Positions 8,714-17,744 of a DNA stretch of 64,000 nucleotides are shown here, piece after piece. The translations under genes were made by a program, and so were the position numbers. The DNA lies in the NCBI RefSeq assembly GCF_021559775.1, contig NZ_CP056047.1, positions 868,001 through 932,000 on the forward strand, given 5' to 3'. This DNA comes from Gillisella vitis. Lineage in GTDB: Bacteria; Pseudomonadota; Alphaproteobacteria; Rhizobiales; Rhizobiaceae. Within the stretch, counting starts at the first letter, position 1. Each line of letters starts with the position of its first letter. The notes under the pieces were generated by a model. The model was given only the letters and a program-made list of their open reading frames with translations. It had not been told where the DNA came from and ran no database searches.

Positions 8714-9565
8714 TTACTCTTCGCCGCGCAGCCAGAAGCAGCGTTGCGAGGCATAGCGGTCTTGCGCCAGCACCCGCTTCAATTCGGGCAGCAGCGCATG
8801 CAATTCATCTTTGAGGGTGAAGGGCGCGTTGACGATGATCAGGCCTGAACCAGACAGACCGGTCAAATCGCGGTCGCTTTTCACCGAAAGCTCAGTGCAG
8901 AGCATTTTGGGGATGCCCGTCTCTTTCAAGGCCTCGTGAAAAGCGGCAATCGGCGCGCCCTTCTTGATGGGATACCAGAGACAATAGACCCCGGCAGAAA
9001 ACCGGCGATAGGCCCGCGCCAATCCATCGACCAGCCGCTCATATTCACCGTCCAGCTCGAAGGGCGGATCAACCAGCACGATGCCGCGTTTTTCCTTGGG
9101 CGGCAGATGGGCGCCCAGCGCCAGCCAGCCATCCAGCTCGGTGATCCGCGCCTGGTAATCGCCTTCGAACAGCCGGGAAAGTGTGCGGCAATCGTCTGGA
9201 TGCAGTTCCATCGCCGACAGACGGTCCTGCGGGCGAAACAGGTCGCGTGCCAGCTTCGGCGAGCCGGGATAGCGGGTCAGGCCGCCGTCCGGGTTCAGCG
9301 CCCGCACCACGTCCAGATAGGGTTTCAGCACCTCGGCCGCTGCCGGTGTCAGCTCGGCGTCCAGCAATTTGCCAATTCCGCCTAGCCATTCACCGGTTTT
9401 TTGCGATTCGTCGGAGGATAGGTCGTAAAGACCGATGCCCGCATGGGTATCCAGCACCCGGAATGCCTTGTCCTTCTGCTGGAGATAAATGACCAGCCGC
9501 GCCAGCACGGCATGCTTCAGCACGTCCGCGAAATTGCCTGCGTGGTAGATGTGGCGGTAATTCAT
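8714..9565 (-). CDS. rlmJ: 23S rRNA (adenine(2030)-N6)-methyltransferase RlmJ
   Basis: SAM-dependent methylation of A2030 in 23S rRNA. The 283-residue length matches E. coli RlmJ (280). It begins MNYRHIYHAGNFADVLKHA, the hallmark N-terminus, with SAM-binding VLDTHAGIGLYDL and the amino-methyltransferase catalytic motif DPPF (LVDPPFELDGEY). A much longer open frame extends upstream to 10435, but it lies antisense to the molybdoenzyme gene, so the start at 9565 is used. Confidence 0.95.
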   Translation of the reverse strand: MNYRHIYHAGNFADVLKHAVLARLVIYLQQKDKAFRVLDTHAGIGLYDLSSDESQKTGEWLGGIGKLLDAELTPAAAEVLKPYLDVVRALNPDGGLTRYPGSPKLARDLFRPQDRLSAMELHPDDCRTLSRLFEGDYQARITELDGWLALGAHLPPKEKRGIVLVDPPFELDGEYERLVDGLARAYRRFSAGVYCLWYPIKKGAPIAAFHEALKETGIPKMLCTELSVKSDRDLTGLSGSGLIIVNAPFTLKDELHALLPELKRVLAQDRYASQRCFWLRGEE

Positions 9566-9640
9566 GCGCTTTTCCGATGGGTCTGGTGATTTTTTGGAAT
9601 GGGGCTTTTGAGCTTTGCGGGCTTGGCCTATAACTTTGCC

Positions 9641-11755
9641 ATGAACATTATCAGCCCCGCCTTGAAAACTTCCATTGGTCATACGGCCTGTCCGCATGAC
9701 TGTCCATCCACCTGCGCGCTTGAGGTTGATCTGACCCCGGACGGCAGGATCGGCCGGATGCGCGGCGCGCGCGACAATAGCTATACCGCAGGCGTGATCT
9801 GCGCCAAGGTGGCGCGCTATACAGAGCGGCTCTATCACCCTGACCGCTTGCTGGTGCCGCAGCGCCGGAAAGGCGCAAAAGGGGCGGGCAGCTGGCAGGA
9901 AATTTCCTGGGATGCGGCGCTGGACGAGATCGCCAATGCGTTCGTCAAAGCAGAGCAACTGCATGGCAGCGAGGCCGTCTGGCCCTATTTCTATGCCGGA
10001 ACGATGGGGCAGGTGCAGCGCGATTCGATAGAGCGGCTGCGCCACGCCAAGAAATATTCCGGCTTTTTCGGCTCGATCTGCACCAATCTGGCCTGGACTG
10101 GCTATGTGATGGGCACCGGCACGCTGCGCGGCCCGGACCCTCGCGAAATGGCGGTTGCCGATTGCGTGGTGATCTGGGGCACCAATGCGGTGGCGACCCA
10201 GGTCAATGTCATGACCCATGCGGTGGCGGCCCGCAAAAATCGCGGCGCGAAAATCGTCGTCATCGATATCTACGACAATCCGACCATGAAACAGGCCGAT
10301 ATGGGCTTGATTCTGCGCCCTGGAACCGATGCGGCGCTGGCCTGCGCCGCCATGCATATCGCCTTTCGTGATGGTTATGCCGACCGGGAGTATATGGCTG
10401 ACTTTGCCGATGATCCCGCCGGGCTGGAAGCGCATCTGAAGGACAAGACCCCGGAATGGGCCGCCAGCATCACCGGTCTTTCAATTGAAGAGATCGAAGG
10501 CTTCGCCAAATTGGTTGGCGAGACCAAAAAAACCTATTTCCGTCTTGGCTATGGCTTTACCCGCAGCCGTAATGGCGCGGTTTCCATGCATGCGGCCCTG
10601 TCGCTTTCGACCGTGCTGGGCAGCTGGCAATATGAGGGCGGCGGCGCGTTTCATTCCAACAGCGATATTTTCAAGCTCAACAAAGCCGAGTTGATGGGGA
10701 CGGCGTTTGTCGATCCTGACATTCGCATGCTGGACCAGTCGCAGGTTGGCCGGGTGCTGACCGGCGATGCGGAGGCGCTGCGCCATCGCGGACCGGTGAC
10801 GGCGATGCTGATCCAGAACACCAATCCGGTCAATGTTGCGCCGGAACAGCGGCTGGTAAAGCAGGGTTTTTTGCGCGACGATCTTTTCGTGGCCGTGCAC
10901 GAGCATTTCATGACCGAGACATCGGAGCTTGCCGATCTGGTTCTGCCGGCAACGATGTTCGTTGAGCATGACGATCTCTATCGCGGCGGTGGCCAGAGCC
11001 ATATCCTGCTTGGGCCAAAACTGGTCGAGCCGCCGGACACGGTGCGCACCAATCTCTTTGTTATCGAGGAATTGGCCAAACGGTTGGGTGTGTCGGACCT
11101 TCCGGGTTTCGGCCTCAGCGAGCGCGAGCATATCGACCATATCCTGGCGGCCAGCGGCAAACCGGATTTTGCCAGTTTCGAGCAGGATAAGTGGCTGGAT
11201 TGCCAGCCGCCGTTCGAAGACGCTCATTATCTAAAAGGCTTTGCCCATCCCGATGGGAAATTCCGCTTCAGGCCGGATTGGGAAGGCACGCCCGCGCCCA
11301 ACAAACCGCCACGAGCAATGGGTTCGCTGGGGCCGGTGGCCGCGCTTCCGGTTTTCCCCGATCAGATGGATGTGATCGAGACAGCGGATAGCCAGCATCC
11401 GTTCCGGCTGGCAACGTCACCCGCCCGCAATTTTCTCAACTCGACATTCGCCGAGACCAAGACCTCGCGTGATAAGGAAGGCAGACCGGAGGTGATGGTC
11501 AATCCGGCTGACGCGACGGCACTGGGTATCGGCCATGGTGATGTGGTGCAGATTGGCAACCGGCGGGGAAGCTTGCATATCCACGTCAACATCACCGATG
11601 CGGTCAAGCCCGGCGTGCTGGTGGCGGAAGGTCTTTGGCCCAACAAGGCACATCTGGACGGTGAGGGCATTAACGTGCTGACCGGTGCCGACGCGCCTGC
11701 ACCCCATGGTGGGGCTGCATTTCACGATAACAAGGTTTGGGTTCGGGTATCATGA
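9641..11755 (+). CDS. Molybdopterin-dependent oxidoreductase, DMSO reductase superfamily
   Basis: A 704-residue protein with an N-terminal [4Fe-4S] motif C-x3-C-x3-C (CPHDCPSTC) and the fourth Cys in GVICAK, then the long Mo-bis-MGD domain (WDAALDEIANAF, WGTNAVATQVNVM, VIDIYDNPT, RPGTDAALA) and a C-terminal dinucleotide-binding domain (EVMVNPADATALGIGHGDVVQI). There is no signal peptide, so it is cytoplasmic. Substrate is unknown. The start at 9641 (MNIISPAL) is preferred over 9599 because homology-like sequence begins only at the Cys motif. Its stop overlaps the next ATG (ATGA), coupling it to the Nudix gene. Confidence 0.9.
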   Translation: MNIISPALKTSIGHTACPHDCPSTCALEVDLTPDGRIGRMRGARDNSYTAGVICAKVARYTERLYHPDRLLVPQRRKGAKGAGSWQEISWDAALDEIANAFVKAEQLHGSEAVWPYFYAGTMGQVQRDSIERLRHAKKYSGFFGSICTNLAWTGYVMGTGTLRGPDPREMAVADCVVIWGTNAVATQVNVMTHAVAARKNRGAKIVVIDIYDNPTMKQADMGLILRPGTDAALACAAMHIAFRDGYADREYMADFADDPAGLEAHLKDKTPEWAASITGLSIEEIEGFAKLVGETKKTYFRLGYGFTRSRNGAVSMHAALSLSTVLGSWQYEGGGAFHSNSDIFKLNKAELMGTAFVDPDIRMLDQSQVGRVLTGDAEALRHRGPVTAMLIQNTNPVNVAPEQRLVKQGFLRDDLFVAVHEHFMTETSELADLVLPATMFVEHDDLYRGGGQSHILLGPKLVEPPDTVRTNLFVIEELAKRLGVSDLPGFGLSEREHIDHILAASGKPDFASFEQDKWLDCQPPFEDAHYLKGFAHPDGKFRFRPDWEGTPAPNKPPRAMGSLGPVAALPVFPDQMDVIETADSQHPFRLATSPARNFLNSTFAETKTSRDKEGRPEVMVNPADATALGIGHGDVVQIGNRRGSLHIHVNITDAVKPGVLVAEGLWPNKAHLDGEGINVLTGADAPAPHGGAAFHDNKVWVRVS

Positions 11756-12336
11756 GCAAGTTCGACGCGACCAGCATTACCATTGTCGAGGACAAGACCC
11801 TGTGGAAGGGCTGGAGCCATCTGCGCAAGATGGTGTTCGATTATGCGAAACCGGATGGCACCACCCAGCGCCTCAGCTGGGAAGTTTTTGATCGCGGCCA
11901 TGCGGTGGCAATCCTGCTGCATGACCCCTCCAAGAAGACCTTGCTGCTGGTGCGGCAGTTTCGCATTCCCGCCTATATGATGGGTGACAAGCCCTTTCTG
12001 CTGGAAGTGCCAGCGGGCATGACCGATGGCGAGGACGCCGAAAAGGCCGTGACCCGCGAGGTCGAGGAGGAGACGGGCTATCACATTGCCGCGCCACGTT
12101 TCCTGTTCACCGCCTATATGTCGCCGGGAGCGGTGACGGAAAAGATCCACTTCTTCTACTCACCCATCGTTGAGGCGCAAAAACTGTCGCTCGGCGGCGG
12201 GCTGGAAGCTGAACACGAAGATCTGGAACTGGTGGAAGTGCCACTTGCTGATGCAATTTCGATGATCGAGCGGGGCGACATCGTCGATGGTAAGACCATC
12301 ATGCTGCTGCAATGGGCGGCGCTCAATCTGGCCTGA
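11752..12336 (+). CDS. nudK: Nudix hydrolase, GDP-mannose pyrophosphatase NudK type
   Basis: A 194-residue Nudix protein with box G-x5-E-x7-REVEEETG (GMTDGEDAEKAVTREVEEET). Flanking features match NudK/ADP-ribose pyrophosphatase relatives: LWKGWSHLRKMVFDY near the N-terminus, VRQFRIPAYMM, EVPAGM, and a C-terminal DGKTIMLLQW. Predicted to hydrolyse a nucleotide sugar such as GDP-mannose to NMP and sugar phosphate. The exact substrate is an inference. Start 11752 overlaps the oxidoreductase stop. Confidence 0.85.
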   Translation: MSKFDATSITIVEDKTLWKGWSHLRKMVFDYAKPDGTTQRLSWEVFDRGHAVAILLHDPSKKTLLLVRQFRIPAYMMGDKPFLLEVPAGMTDGEDAEKAVTREVEEETGYHIAAPRFLFTAYMSPGAVTEKIHFFYSPIVEAQKLSLGGGLEAEHEDLELVEVPLADAISMIERGDIVDGKTIMLLQWAALNLA

Positions 12337-12440
12337 GGGGCGCGGTCGGGGTGGAACTGTTCCGACCAAGGCAAGCAAGCAAGGGTTTTGAGACGCTGAG
12401 GATGGGTGGCCTGCGCCCTTTTGGCTCTTGTGCGTTCTGA

Positions 12441-12469
12441 CAATATACATTATATAATATTGTATATTG
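12441..12469. promoter_or_regulatory. Candidate BigR operator before blh
   Basis: A 29-bp AT-rich imperfect palindrome with perfect 9-bp arms CAATATACA and TGTATATTG, embedded in GC-rich DNA 18 bases before the blh start codon. BigR of Agrobacterium and Xylella is known to bind an AT-rich palindrome overlapping the -10 region of this same operon, so this is very probably its operator and contains the promoter -10 element. Confidence 0.8.
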
Positions 12470-12486
12470 ATAGAAGGCGAACCACC

Positions 12487-13773
12487 ATGCCGAACCGCAT
12501 CTCCGATACGTTTACCATTTCCAGCCAACCCTCCATGGACGAGATTGCCGCACTGGCGGACGATGGGTTTACCACGCTCATCAATCTACGCCCTGATGCC
12601 GAAGAAGGAGCGCCCGGCACGAAAGCCGAGCGAGAGGCAGCGGAAAAGGCAGGTTTGAACTATCATTTCATCCCGGTCACGATGGCCGATTTCACCGAGG
12701 CTGACGTGGAGGCTTTCCGGGCTGCGTCTCAAGGTCAGGTTAAGGTCTTTGCCCATTGCCGCAGCGGCCTGAGGGCGCTGACCCTGCATGTTCTGAGCGA
12801 AGTCCTCGATGGTTGCATGAGTGTGGACGAGGTCTCATCTTTCGGTGCCGCCCATGGCATGGATTTGAGCGCCGCCGTCGTCTGGCTCAATCGCCGTGCC
12901 GAGCGCCGTCCGCAGGTCAAGGGTTTCTTTGATCCGCGCACCTGGAGTGTGCAATATGTGGTCTCAGACCCCGCAACGAAGGTTTGCGCCATCATCGATC
13001 CGGTACTGGATTACGATGAGAAATCCGGCCAGACCTCGACCGGCAATGCCGACCGCATCCTTCGCCATATCGAGGACGAGGGGCTGACGGTCGCCTGGAT
13101 TCTCGACACCCATCCCCATGCCGATCATTTTTCTGCTGCCGACTATCTGAAGGGCAAGACCGGCGCGCCGACGGCAATCGGCGCGCATGTCACCGATGTA
13201 CAGAGGCTGTGGAAGGGCATCTACAATTGGCCGGAACTGAAAACCGATGGGTCGCAGTGGGACCGGCTGTTCAGCCATGGTGAGACCTTCAAGCTCGGCT
13301 CCATTGATGCGAAGGTGATGTTTTCGCCGGGGCATACGCTGGCCTCCGTCACCTATGTCATTGGCGATGCGGCCTTCGTGCATGACACGATGTTCATGCC
13401 TGATAGCGGCACGGCGCGGGCCGATTTTCCCGGTGGCGATGCCCATATGCTGTGGCAATCCATGCAGGATATTCTGGCCCTGCCTGACGACACCAGGATT
13501 TTCACCGGCCATGACTATCAGCCGGGCGGGCGCAATCCGCGTTGGGAAAGCACTGTTGCAGCGCAGAAGGCCGCCAATCCGCATCTGGCCGCTACGGATG
13601 AGGCCGGGTTCATCGCCCTGCGTCAGGCTCGCGACCGCACACTGCCGATGCCGAAGCTGATTCTGCATGCCTTGCAGGTCAATGTGCGTGGCGGACGCTT
13701 GCCGGAACCGGAAGACAATGGCCGCCGCTACCTGAAAATTCCGCTTGATGTTCTGGAGGGGGCCGCATGGTAG
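12487..13773 (+). CDS. blh: Blh: bifunctional DUF442 sulfurtransferase-like / persulfide dioxygenase
   Basis: Detoxifies sulfide-derived persulfides to sulfite. Residues 1-110 form the DUF442 domain with a phosphatase/rhodanese-like loop HCRSGLR. Residues 145-345 form the metallo-beta-lactamase-fold dioxygenase with HPHADHF, SPGHT and TGHDYQPGG. The 428-residue length matches Blh proteins. I chose ATG 12487 because the longer frame from 12406 would run through the operator. It is the first gene of the BigR operon, and its stop overlaps bigR. Confidence 0.93.
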   Translation: MPNRISDTFTISSQPSMDEIAALADDGFTTLINLRPDAEEGAPGTKAEREAAEKAGLNYHFIPVTMADFTEADVEAFRAASQGQVKVFAHCRSGLRALTLHVLSEVLDGCMSVDEVSSFGAAHGMDLSAAVVWLNRRAERRPQVKGFFDPRTWSVQYVVSDPATKVCAIIDPVLDYDEKSGQTSTGNADRILRHIEDEGLTVAWILDTHPHADHFSAADYLKGKTGAPTAIGAHVTDVQRLWKGIYNWPELKTDGSQWDRLFSHGETFKLGSIDAKVMFSPGHTLASVTYVIGDAAFVHDTMFMPDSGTARADFPGGDAHMLWQSMQDILALPDDTRIFTGHDYQPGGRNPRWESTVAAQKAANPHLAATDEAGFIALRQARDRTLPMPKLILHALQVNVRGGRLPEPEDNGRRYLKIPLDVLEGAAW

Positions 13774-14111
13774 ATCCGTTTGCTGAGATCAAGCGCCGCG
13801 CCGGCATGACGCCGAAGGCGATGGAAGAACGGGCCGATGAAGTGGCGGGACACTTGAAAACACTCGCCCACCCGGTACGCCTCATGCTGGTCTGCACGCT
13901 GGTTGAGGGCGAATGGTCGGTGGGGGAGCTGGAGGAAAAGCTGGATATTCACCAGCCGACCCTGTCGCAGCAGCTTACCGTGCTCCGCGAGGCAGGGATC
14001 GTCGAGACCCGGCGTGAGGGCAAGCAGATCTTCTACCGCCTGACGGAGGCGAAGACCCAGCGGTTGATTGCCGCCCTGTTCACGATTTTCTGTGCGGAGG
14101 ATGAGGCATGA
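13767..14111 (+). CDS. bigR: BigR, ArsR-family sulfide/persulfide-responsive repressor
   Basis: A 114-residue winged-helix ArsR protein. It has the helix-turn-helix around DIHQPTLSQQLTVLREAGIV and the wing ETRREGKQIFYRL. Cys43 (LMLVCTLVEG) and Cys109 (FTIFCAEDE) match the redox pair that, in Xylella BigR, forms a disulfide and releases DNA. It overlaps blh by 7 bases and the next gene by 4 bases. It presumably represses its own operon through the palindrome at 12441-12469. Confidence 0.93.
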   Translation: MVDPFAEIKRRAGMTPKAMEERADEVAGHLKTLAHPVRLMLVCTLVEGEWSVGELEEKLDIHQPTLSQQLTVLREAGIVETRREGKQIFYRLTEAKTQRLIAALFTIFCAEDEA

Positions 14112-14518
14112 TTCAGACCTATCTTCCCTCGCTCGTCGGCGGCGTGATGATTGGCGCTTCCGCCATTCTGTTTCTGGTGATGACAGGCCGCATCGCCGGT
14201 ATCAGCGGCATTGTCGGACGTCTGGCCCAGGGGGCCAGCACCGCTATCAATGGCGCATTTGTCGTTGGGTTGATGCTTGGCCCCATCCTGTTCTTCGCCC
14301 TGTTTGGGGCCTGGCCGCAGGTGACGATGACGGCCAGCCTGCCGCTGGCGGTTGTTGCTGGCCTGCTGGTCGGTTTCGGTTCACGCATGGGGTCCGGCTG
14401 CACCAGCGGCCATGGCGTTCTGGGCCTGGCGAGACTGTCGCCGCGCTCCTTCGTTGCGGTCGTCACCTTTCTCTTCACCGGCATTGTCACTGTGACAATC
14501 ATGAGGGGCAGCCTATGA
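14108..14518 (+). CDS. YeeE/YedE family transporter, first half protein
   Basis: A 136-residue membrane protein of the YeeE/YedE (DUF395) family with about four helices and the signature GSRMGSGCTSGHGVLGLARLS, including the conserved Cys used in thiosulfate/sulfur transport. In many bacteria two such small proteins form one transporter. Here the second half is the overlapping gene at 14515. ATGA overlaps on both sides indicate translational coupling within the BigR operon. Confidence 0.88.
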   Translation: MIQTYLPSLVGGVMIGASAILFLVMTGRIAGISGIVGRLAQGASTAINGAFVVGLMLGPILFFALFGAWPQVTMTASLPLAVVAGLLVGFGSRMGSGCTSGHGVLGLARLSPRSFVAVVTFLFTGIVTVTIMRGSL

Positions 14519-14949
14519 AAACCGCCCCCTTGCAGGCTGCTGCCGCGCTCCTATCCGGTCTTCTCTTCGGTTTCGGCCTGTCCTTGTCCGGCATGCTGGA
14601 CCCGGCTCGTGTCCAGGGCTTTCTTGATATTTTCGGCGCTTGGGACCCGAGCCTGATCTTCGTGCTGGGCGGTGCTGTTGTCACGGCTTTCGCCGGCATG
14701 GTGCTGGTGCGCCGTATGGTCCGTCCCGTGCTGGCGGATCGTTTCGTCATGCCGACCGCGACCCGCATCGATTTGCGGCTGGTGGCAGGCTCGGCCTTGT
14801 TCGGGATCGGTTGGGGCCTGGGCGGTTTTTGCCCCGGTCCGGCGCTGGCGGCTCTGCCGCTCGGCTATGGTGAAAGCCTGATCTTCGTCGCGGCCATGGT
14901 GATCGGTATGGTCGTGCATGATCGCTTCCTGGCGGGACGCACCCGATGA
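14515..14949 (+). CDS. YeeE/YedE family transporter, second half protein
   Basis: A 144-residue membrane protein, partner of the preceding gene. It has the second half-repeat with GFGLSLSGMLDPARVQGFLD and the conserved motif GIGWGLGGFCPGPALAAL, whose Cys parallels the first-half Cys. Four helices are visible. It overlaps its neighbours by 4 bases on each side. It probably moves a reduced-sulfur species. Confidence 0.88.
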   Translation: MKTAPLQAAAALLSGLLFGFGLSLSGMLDPARVQGFLDIFGAWDPSLIFVLGGAVVTAFAGMVLVRRMVRPVLADRFVMPTATRIDLRLVAGSALFGIGWGLGGFCPGPALAALPLGYGESLIFVAAMVIGMVVHDRFLAGRTR

Positions 14950-15725
14950 ACACGCTTGTTGCGGCTATCGGTTCCGGCGGGTTGGTGGGTTTCACGCTTG
15001 GACTGCTTGGGGGAGGCGGGTCCATCTTGGCAACGCCGCTGCTGCTCTATGTGGTTGGCGTATCGCAACCGCATGTGGCTATCGGCACGGGCGCTTTGGC
15101 GGTCTCGGCCAATGCCCTTATCAATTTTGCCAGTCACGCCCTGAAAGGCAATGTCCGCTGGCGCTGCGGTGCGGTGTTTGCGGCTTTGGGTGTGCTTGGC
15201 GCGTTGGCCGGGTCCTCGCTTGGCAAGGCGATGGATGGCACGAGGCTTCTGCTGCTGTTCGGAATCGTCATGCTTGTTGTCGGGGTGTGGATGCTACGGC
15301 CCAGAAAGGCGGTGACTGCTGCTCCGAGGCCGGTGGATCTTCGCATGTGCCTGACGACGGCGCTTGTGGCGCTGCTATCGGGTGCCGCCTCCGGCTTTTT
15401 CGGGATTGGCGGCGGCTTTCTGATCGTTCCGGGGCTGATCCTTGCGACGGGCATGCCAATGATCAATGCAGTCGGAACATCGCTTATGGCCGTCACGGCC
15501 TTCGGGCTGGCGACGGCTGTGAATTACGCACTGTCAGGTCTGGTGGACTGGGCTTTGGCGGCGGAGTTCATTCTGGGTGGTCTGCTGGGCGGTATTGTCG
15601 GCACTCTGGCGGCAACCCGGCTCGGCGCGCATAAAAACACCCTCAACCGGATGTTTGCGGCGATGATCTTTCTGGTTGCCTTCTATGTGATCTACAAAAG
15701 CTCCGGCGCGATCATTACGCGCTGA
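14946..15725 (+). CDS. TauE/SafE family sulfite exporter-like permease
   Basis: A 259-residue TauE/SafE (DUF81) protein with about eight membrane helices and duplicated glycine-rich motifs (GLLGGGGSILATPLL and SGFFGIGGGFLIVPGL). As the last gene of the blh-bigR operon it probably exports the sulfite produced from persulfide oxidation. It ends 11 bases inside the 3' end of purN on the opposite strand, with no terminator between. Confidence 0.92.
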   Translation: MNTLVAAIGSGGLVGFTLGLLGGGGSILATPLLLYVVGVSQPHVAIGTGALAVSANALINFASHALKGNVRWRCGAVFAALGVLGALAGSSLGKAMDGTRLLLLFGIVMLVVGVWMLRPRKAVTAAPRPVDLRMCLTTALVALLSGAASGFFGIGGGFLIVPGLILATGMPMINAVGTSLMAVTAFGLATAVNYALSGLVDWALAAEFILGGLLGGIVGTLAATRLGAHKNTLNRMFAAMIFLVAFYVIYKSSGAIITR

Positions 15726-16404
15726 GCAGCCGCGCCTCAGCATCCGCGACAAAGCCGGAGCGCTCAATGCGACCGTCTTCCAGCATGGTGACGGTGCCGC
15801 CTGCCACCAGCTGCAAGGCGACCGGATAGATGCGATGCTCCACCGTCAGGGTGCGGGTCGCCAGCGCATCAGCGGTATCGGTTGGCAACACGGGTACAGC
15901 GGCCTGCGCGACAATTGGACCTTCATCCATGCCTTCGGTGACGAAATGCACGGTGCAACCGGCAATCTTCATGCCGGCATCCAGCGCCCGCTGGTGGGTG
16001 TGCAGGCCCGGAAACAGCGGCAGAAGCGAAGGGTGAATGTTGAGAATACGGCCCTGATAGCGGCGGATGAAATCGCCCGACAGCAGCCGCATATAACCGG
16101 CAAGACAGATCAGGTCGGGCTGTACCTGATCCAGCGCCGCCAGAATGGCGGCTTCGTGGTCAGCCTTGCTGGCATAGTCCTTACGGGGAAAGGCGGCAGC
16201 GAAAATGCCGAGATCGCGGGCCTTGACCAGACCGCCAGCCTCCGGCTTGTCGGAGAATACCGCAACGATTTCCGCCGGGTAATCCGCCGCTTCGCAGGCC
16301 TTGGCCAGCGCCACCATATTGGAGCCGCTGCCAGAAACCAGCACGGCGACACGCTTTTTGGGGTGAGATGGCCTTTCGACCGCCGATGAAGGTGCCGAAC
16401 TCAT
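15715..16404 (-). CDS. purN: Phosphoribosylglycinamide formyltransferase PurN
   Basis: Formyl-THF-dependent third step of purine synthesis. The 229-residue protein has the catalytic triad motifs [14 protein letters not shown] (Asn, His) and [13 protein letters not shown] (Asp), with [13 protein letters not shown] binding the phosphoribosyl group. About 17 extra residues precede the usual start. Its ATG overlaps the purM stop (ATGA), giving a purM-purN operon. Confidence 0.96.
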   Translation of the reverse strand: MSSAPSSAVERPSHPKKRVAVLVSGSGSNMVALAKACEAADYPAEIVAVFSDKPEAGGLVKARDLGIFAAAFPRKDYASKADHEAAILAALDQVQPDLICLAGYMRLLSGDFIRRYQGRILNIHPSLLPLFPGLHTHQRALDAGMKIAGCTVHFVTEGMDEGPIVAQAAVPVLPTDTADALATRTLTVEHRIYPVALQLVAGGTVTMLEDGRIERSGFVADAEARLLSA

Positions 16405-17474
16405 AAGCCGAGCGTTCCCTTGTAGACGGTACCGGGCGCGCCTTCCTCACGGGAAATCATCCGGCCGAGACGGGCGACTGTTTCGCCTTCGGCTTCCAGA
16501 GCAGCAACAACCGCATCGGCGTTTTCGGCTGCGACCACGACAATCATGCCAACGCCGCAATTGAAGGTCCGCAGCATTTCATTCTGCGCGACGCCACCGG
16601 TTTTCGACAGCCAGGAAAACACGGCGGGAACCGTGATTGACGCGAGGTTGATTTCGGCGGCCAGATGCTTGGGCAGGACGCGCGGAATATTTTCGGGAAA
16701 ACCACCGCCGGTAATATGGGCCAGTGCCTTCAGGGCCTTGGTCTCGCGGATCGCCTTCAACAGCGGCTTCACATAGATGCGGGTCGGGGTCAGCAGGGCC
16801 GCGCCAAGCGTAGCACCTTCTGCAAACGGTGCCGGTGCGTCCCAGCCAAGGCCGGAAAGCTCGACGATCTTACGCACCAGCGAAAAGCCGTTGGAATGGA
16901 CGCCGGATGAGGCAAGACCCAGAATGACATCGCCCTCGGCAATATCGCCAGCGGGCAGAAGCTGTCCGCGCTCGGCGGCACCGACCGCAAAACCGGCCAG
17001 ATCGTAATCGCCGCCGGAATACATGCCGGGCATTTCAGCGGTCTCGCCGCCGATCAGCGCGCAGCCTGCCTCGCGGCAGCCCGCCGCAATGCCGCCAACA
17101 ATGGCCGCACCCTGATCGGGATCGAGCTTGCCGGTGGCGTAATAATCAAGAAACAGCAGGGGTTCGGCACCCTGCACCACCAGATCGTTGACGCACATGG
17201 CAACGAGGTCGATGCCGACAGTGTCATGCAGGCCCGCGTCGATAGCGATCTTCAGCTTGGTGCCGACGCCGTCATTGGCCGCCACCAAAATCGGATCGGT
17301 AAAGCCTGCCGCTTTCAGGTCGAACAATCCGCCGAAGCCGCCAATCTCGCCATCGGCACCGGGGCGGCGGGTGGAGCGAACCGCAGGCTTGATCTTTTCG
17401 ACCAGAAGATTGCCCGCATCGATATCGACGCCTGCATCGCTATAGGTCAGACCGTTTTTCCCCGACTGGCTCAT
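16401..17474 (-). CDS. purM: Phosphoribosylformylglycinamidine cyclo-ligase PurM
   Basis: ATP-dependent closure of the imidazole ring to give AIR in purine synthesis. The 357-residue protein contains [37 protein letters not shown] and [17 protein letters not shown], all family signatures. I prefer the ATG at 17474 over 17507 because PurM proteins begin just before YSDAGVD and GGAG lies about 9 bases upstream. It heads the purM-purN pair. Confidence 0.96.
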   Translation of the reverse strand: MSQSGKNGLTYSDAGVDIDAGNLLVEKIKPAVRSTRRPGADGEIGGFGGLFDLKAAGFTDPILVAANDGVGTKLKIAIDAGLHDTVGIDLVAMCVNDLVVQGAEPLLFLDYYATGKLDPDQGAAIVGGIAAGCREAGCALIGGETAEMPGMYSGGDYDLAGFAVGAAERGQLLPAGDIAEGDVILGLASSGVHSNGFSLVRKIVELSGLGWDAPAPFAEGATLGAALLTPTRIYVKPLLKAIRETKALKALAHITGGGFPENIPRVLPKHLAAEINLASITVPAVFSWLSKTGGVAQNEMLRTFNCGVGMIVVVAAENADAVVAALEAEGETVARLGRMISREEGAPGTVYKGTLGL

Positions 17475-17744
17475 CCGTTCGTCTCCGCTGGTTGGCAGGG
17501 TTGGCACGTTTCGCCCGCCATGGCATGGGTGGGGCCGCGATGCAAGCGCAAGGGCCGGAAACTCCCGCTTTTTCGTCGTTTTCCAAGGTCTGTGGTGGCT
17601 GCATATGCGAATTGCGGTCGCGCCACCTTGACCCTTGACGAAACACCATCCTATCTCATGTTCATCGGCACGATGCTAGGATGGCCTGTTGTGGCCCGCC
17701 CTATCCAGTTTGCAAAAGGCAATCCGCCGGGAAGGACATAAATC

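Noticed and set aside
9566..10435. N-terminal extension of rlmJ by 290 codons
   Set aside because: Antisense to the molybdoenzyme gene. RlmJ family proteins begin at MNYRHIYHAGNFADVL, i.e. 9565.
12344..12367. GGTCGG/CCGACC hairpin after nudK as a terminator
   Set aside because: Six-base stem with a 12-base loop and no T tract.
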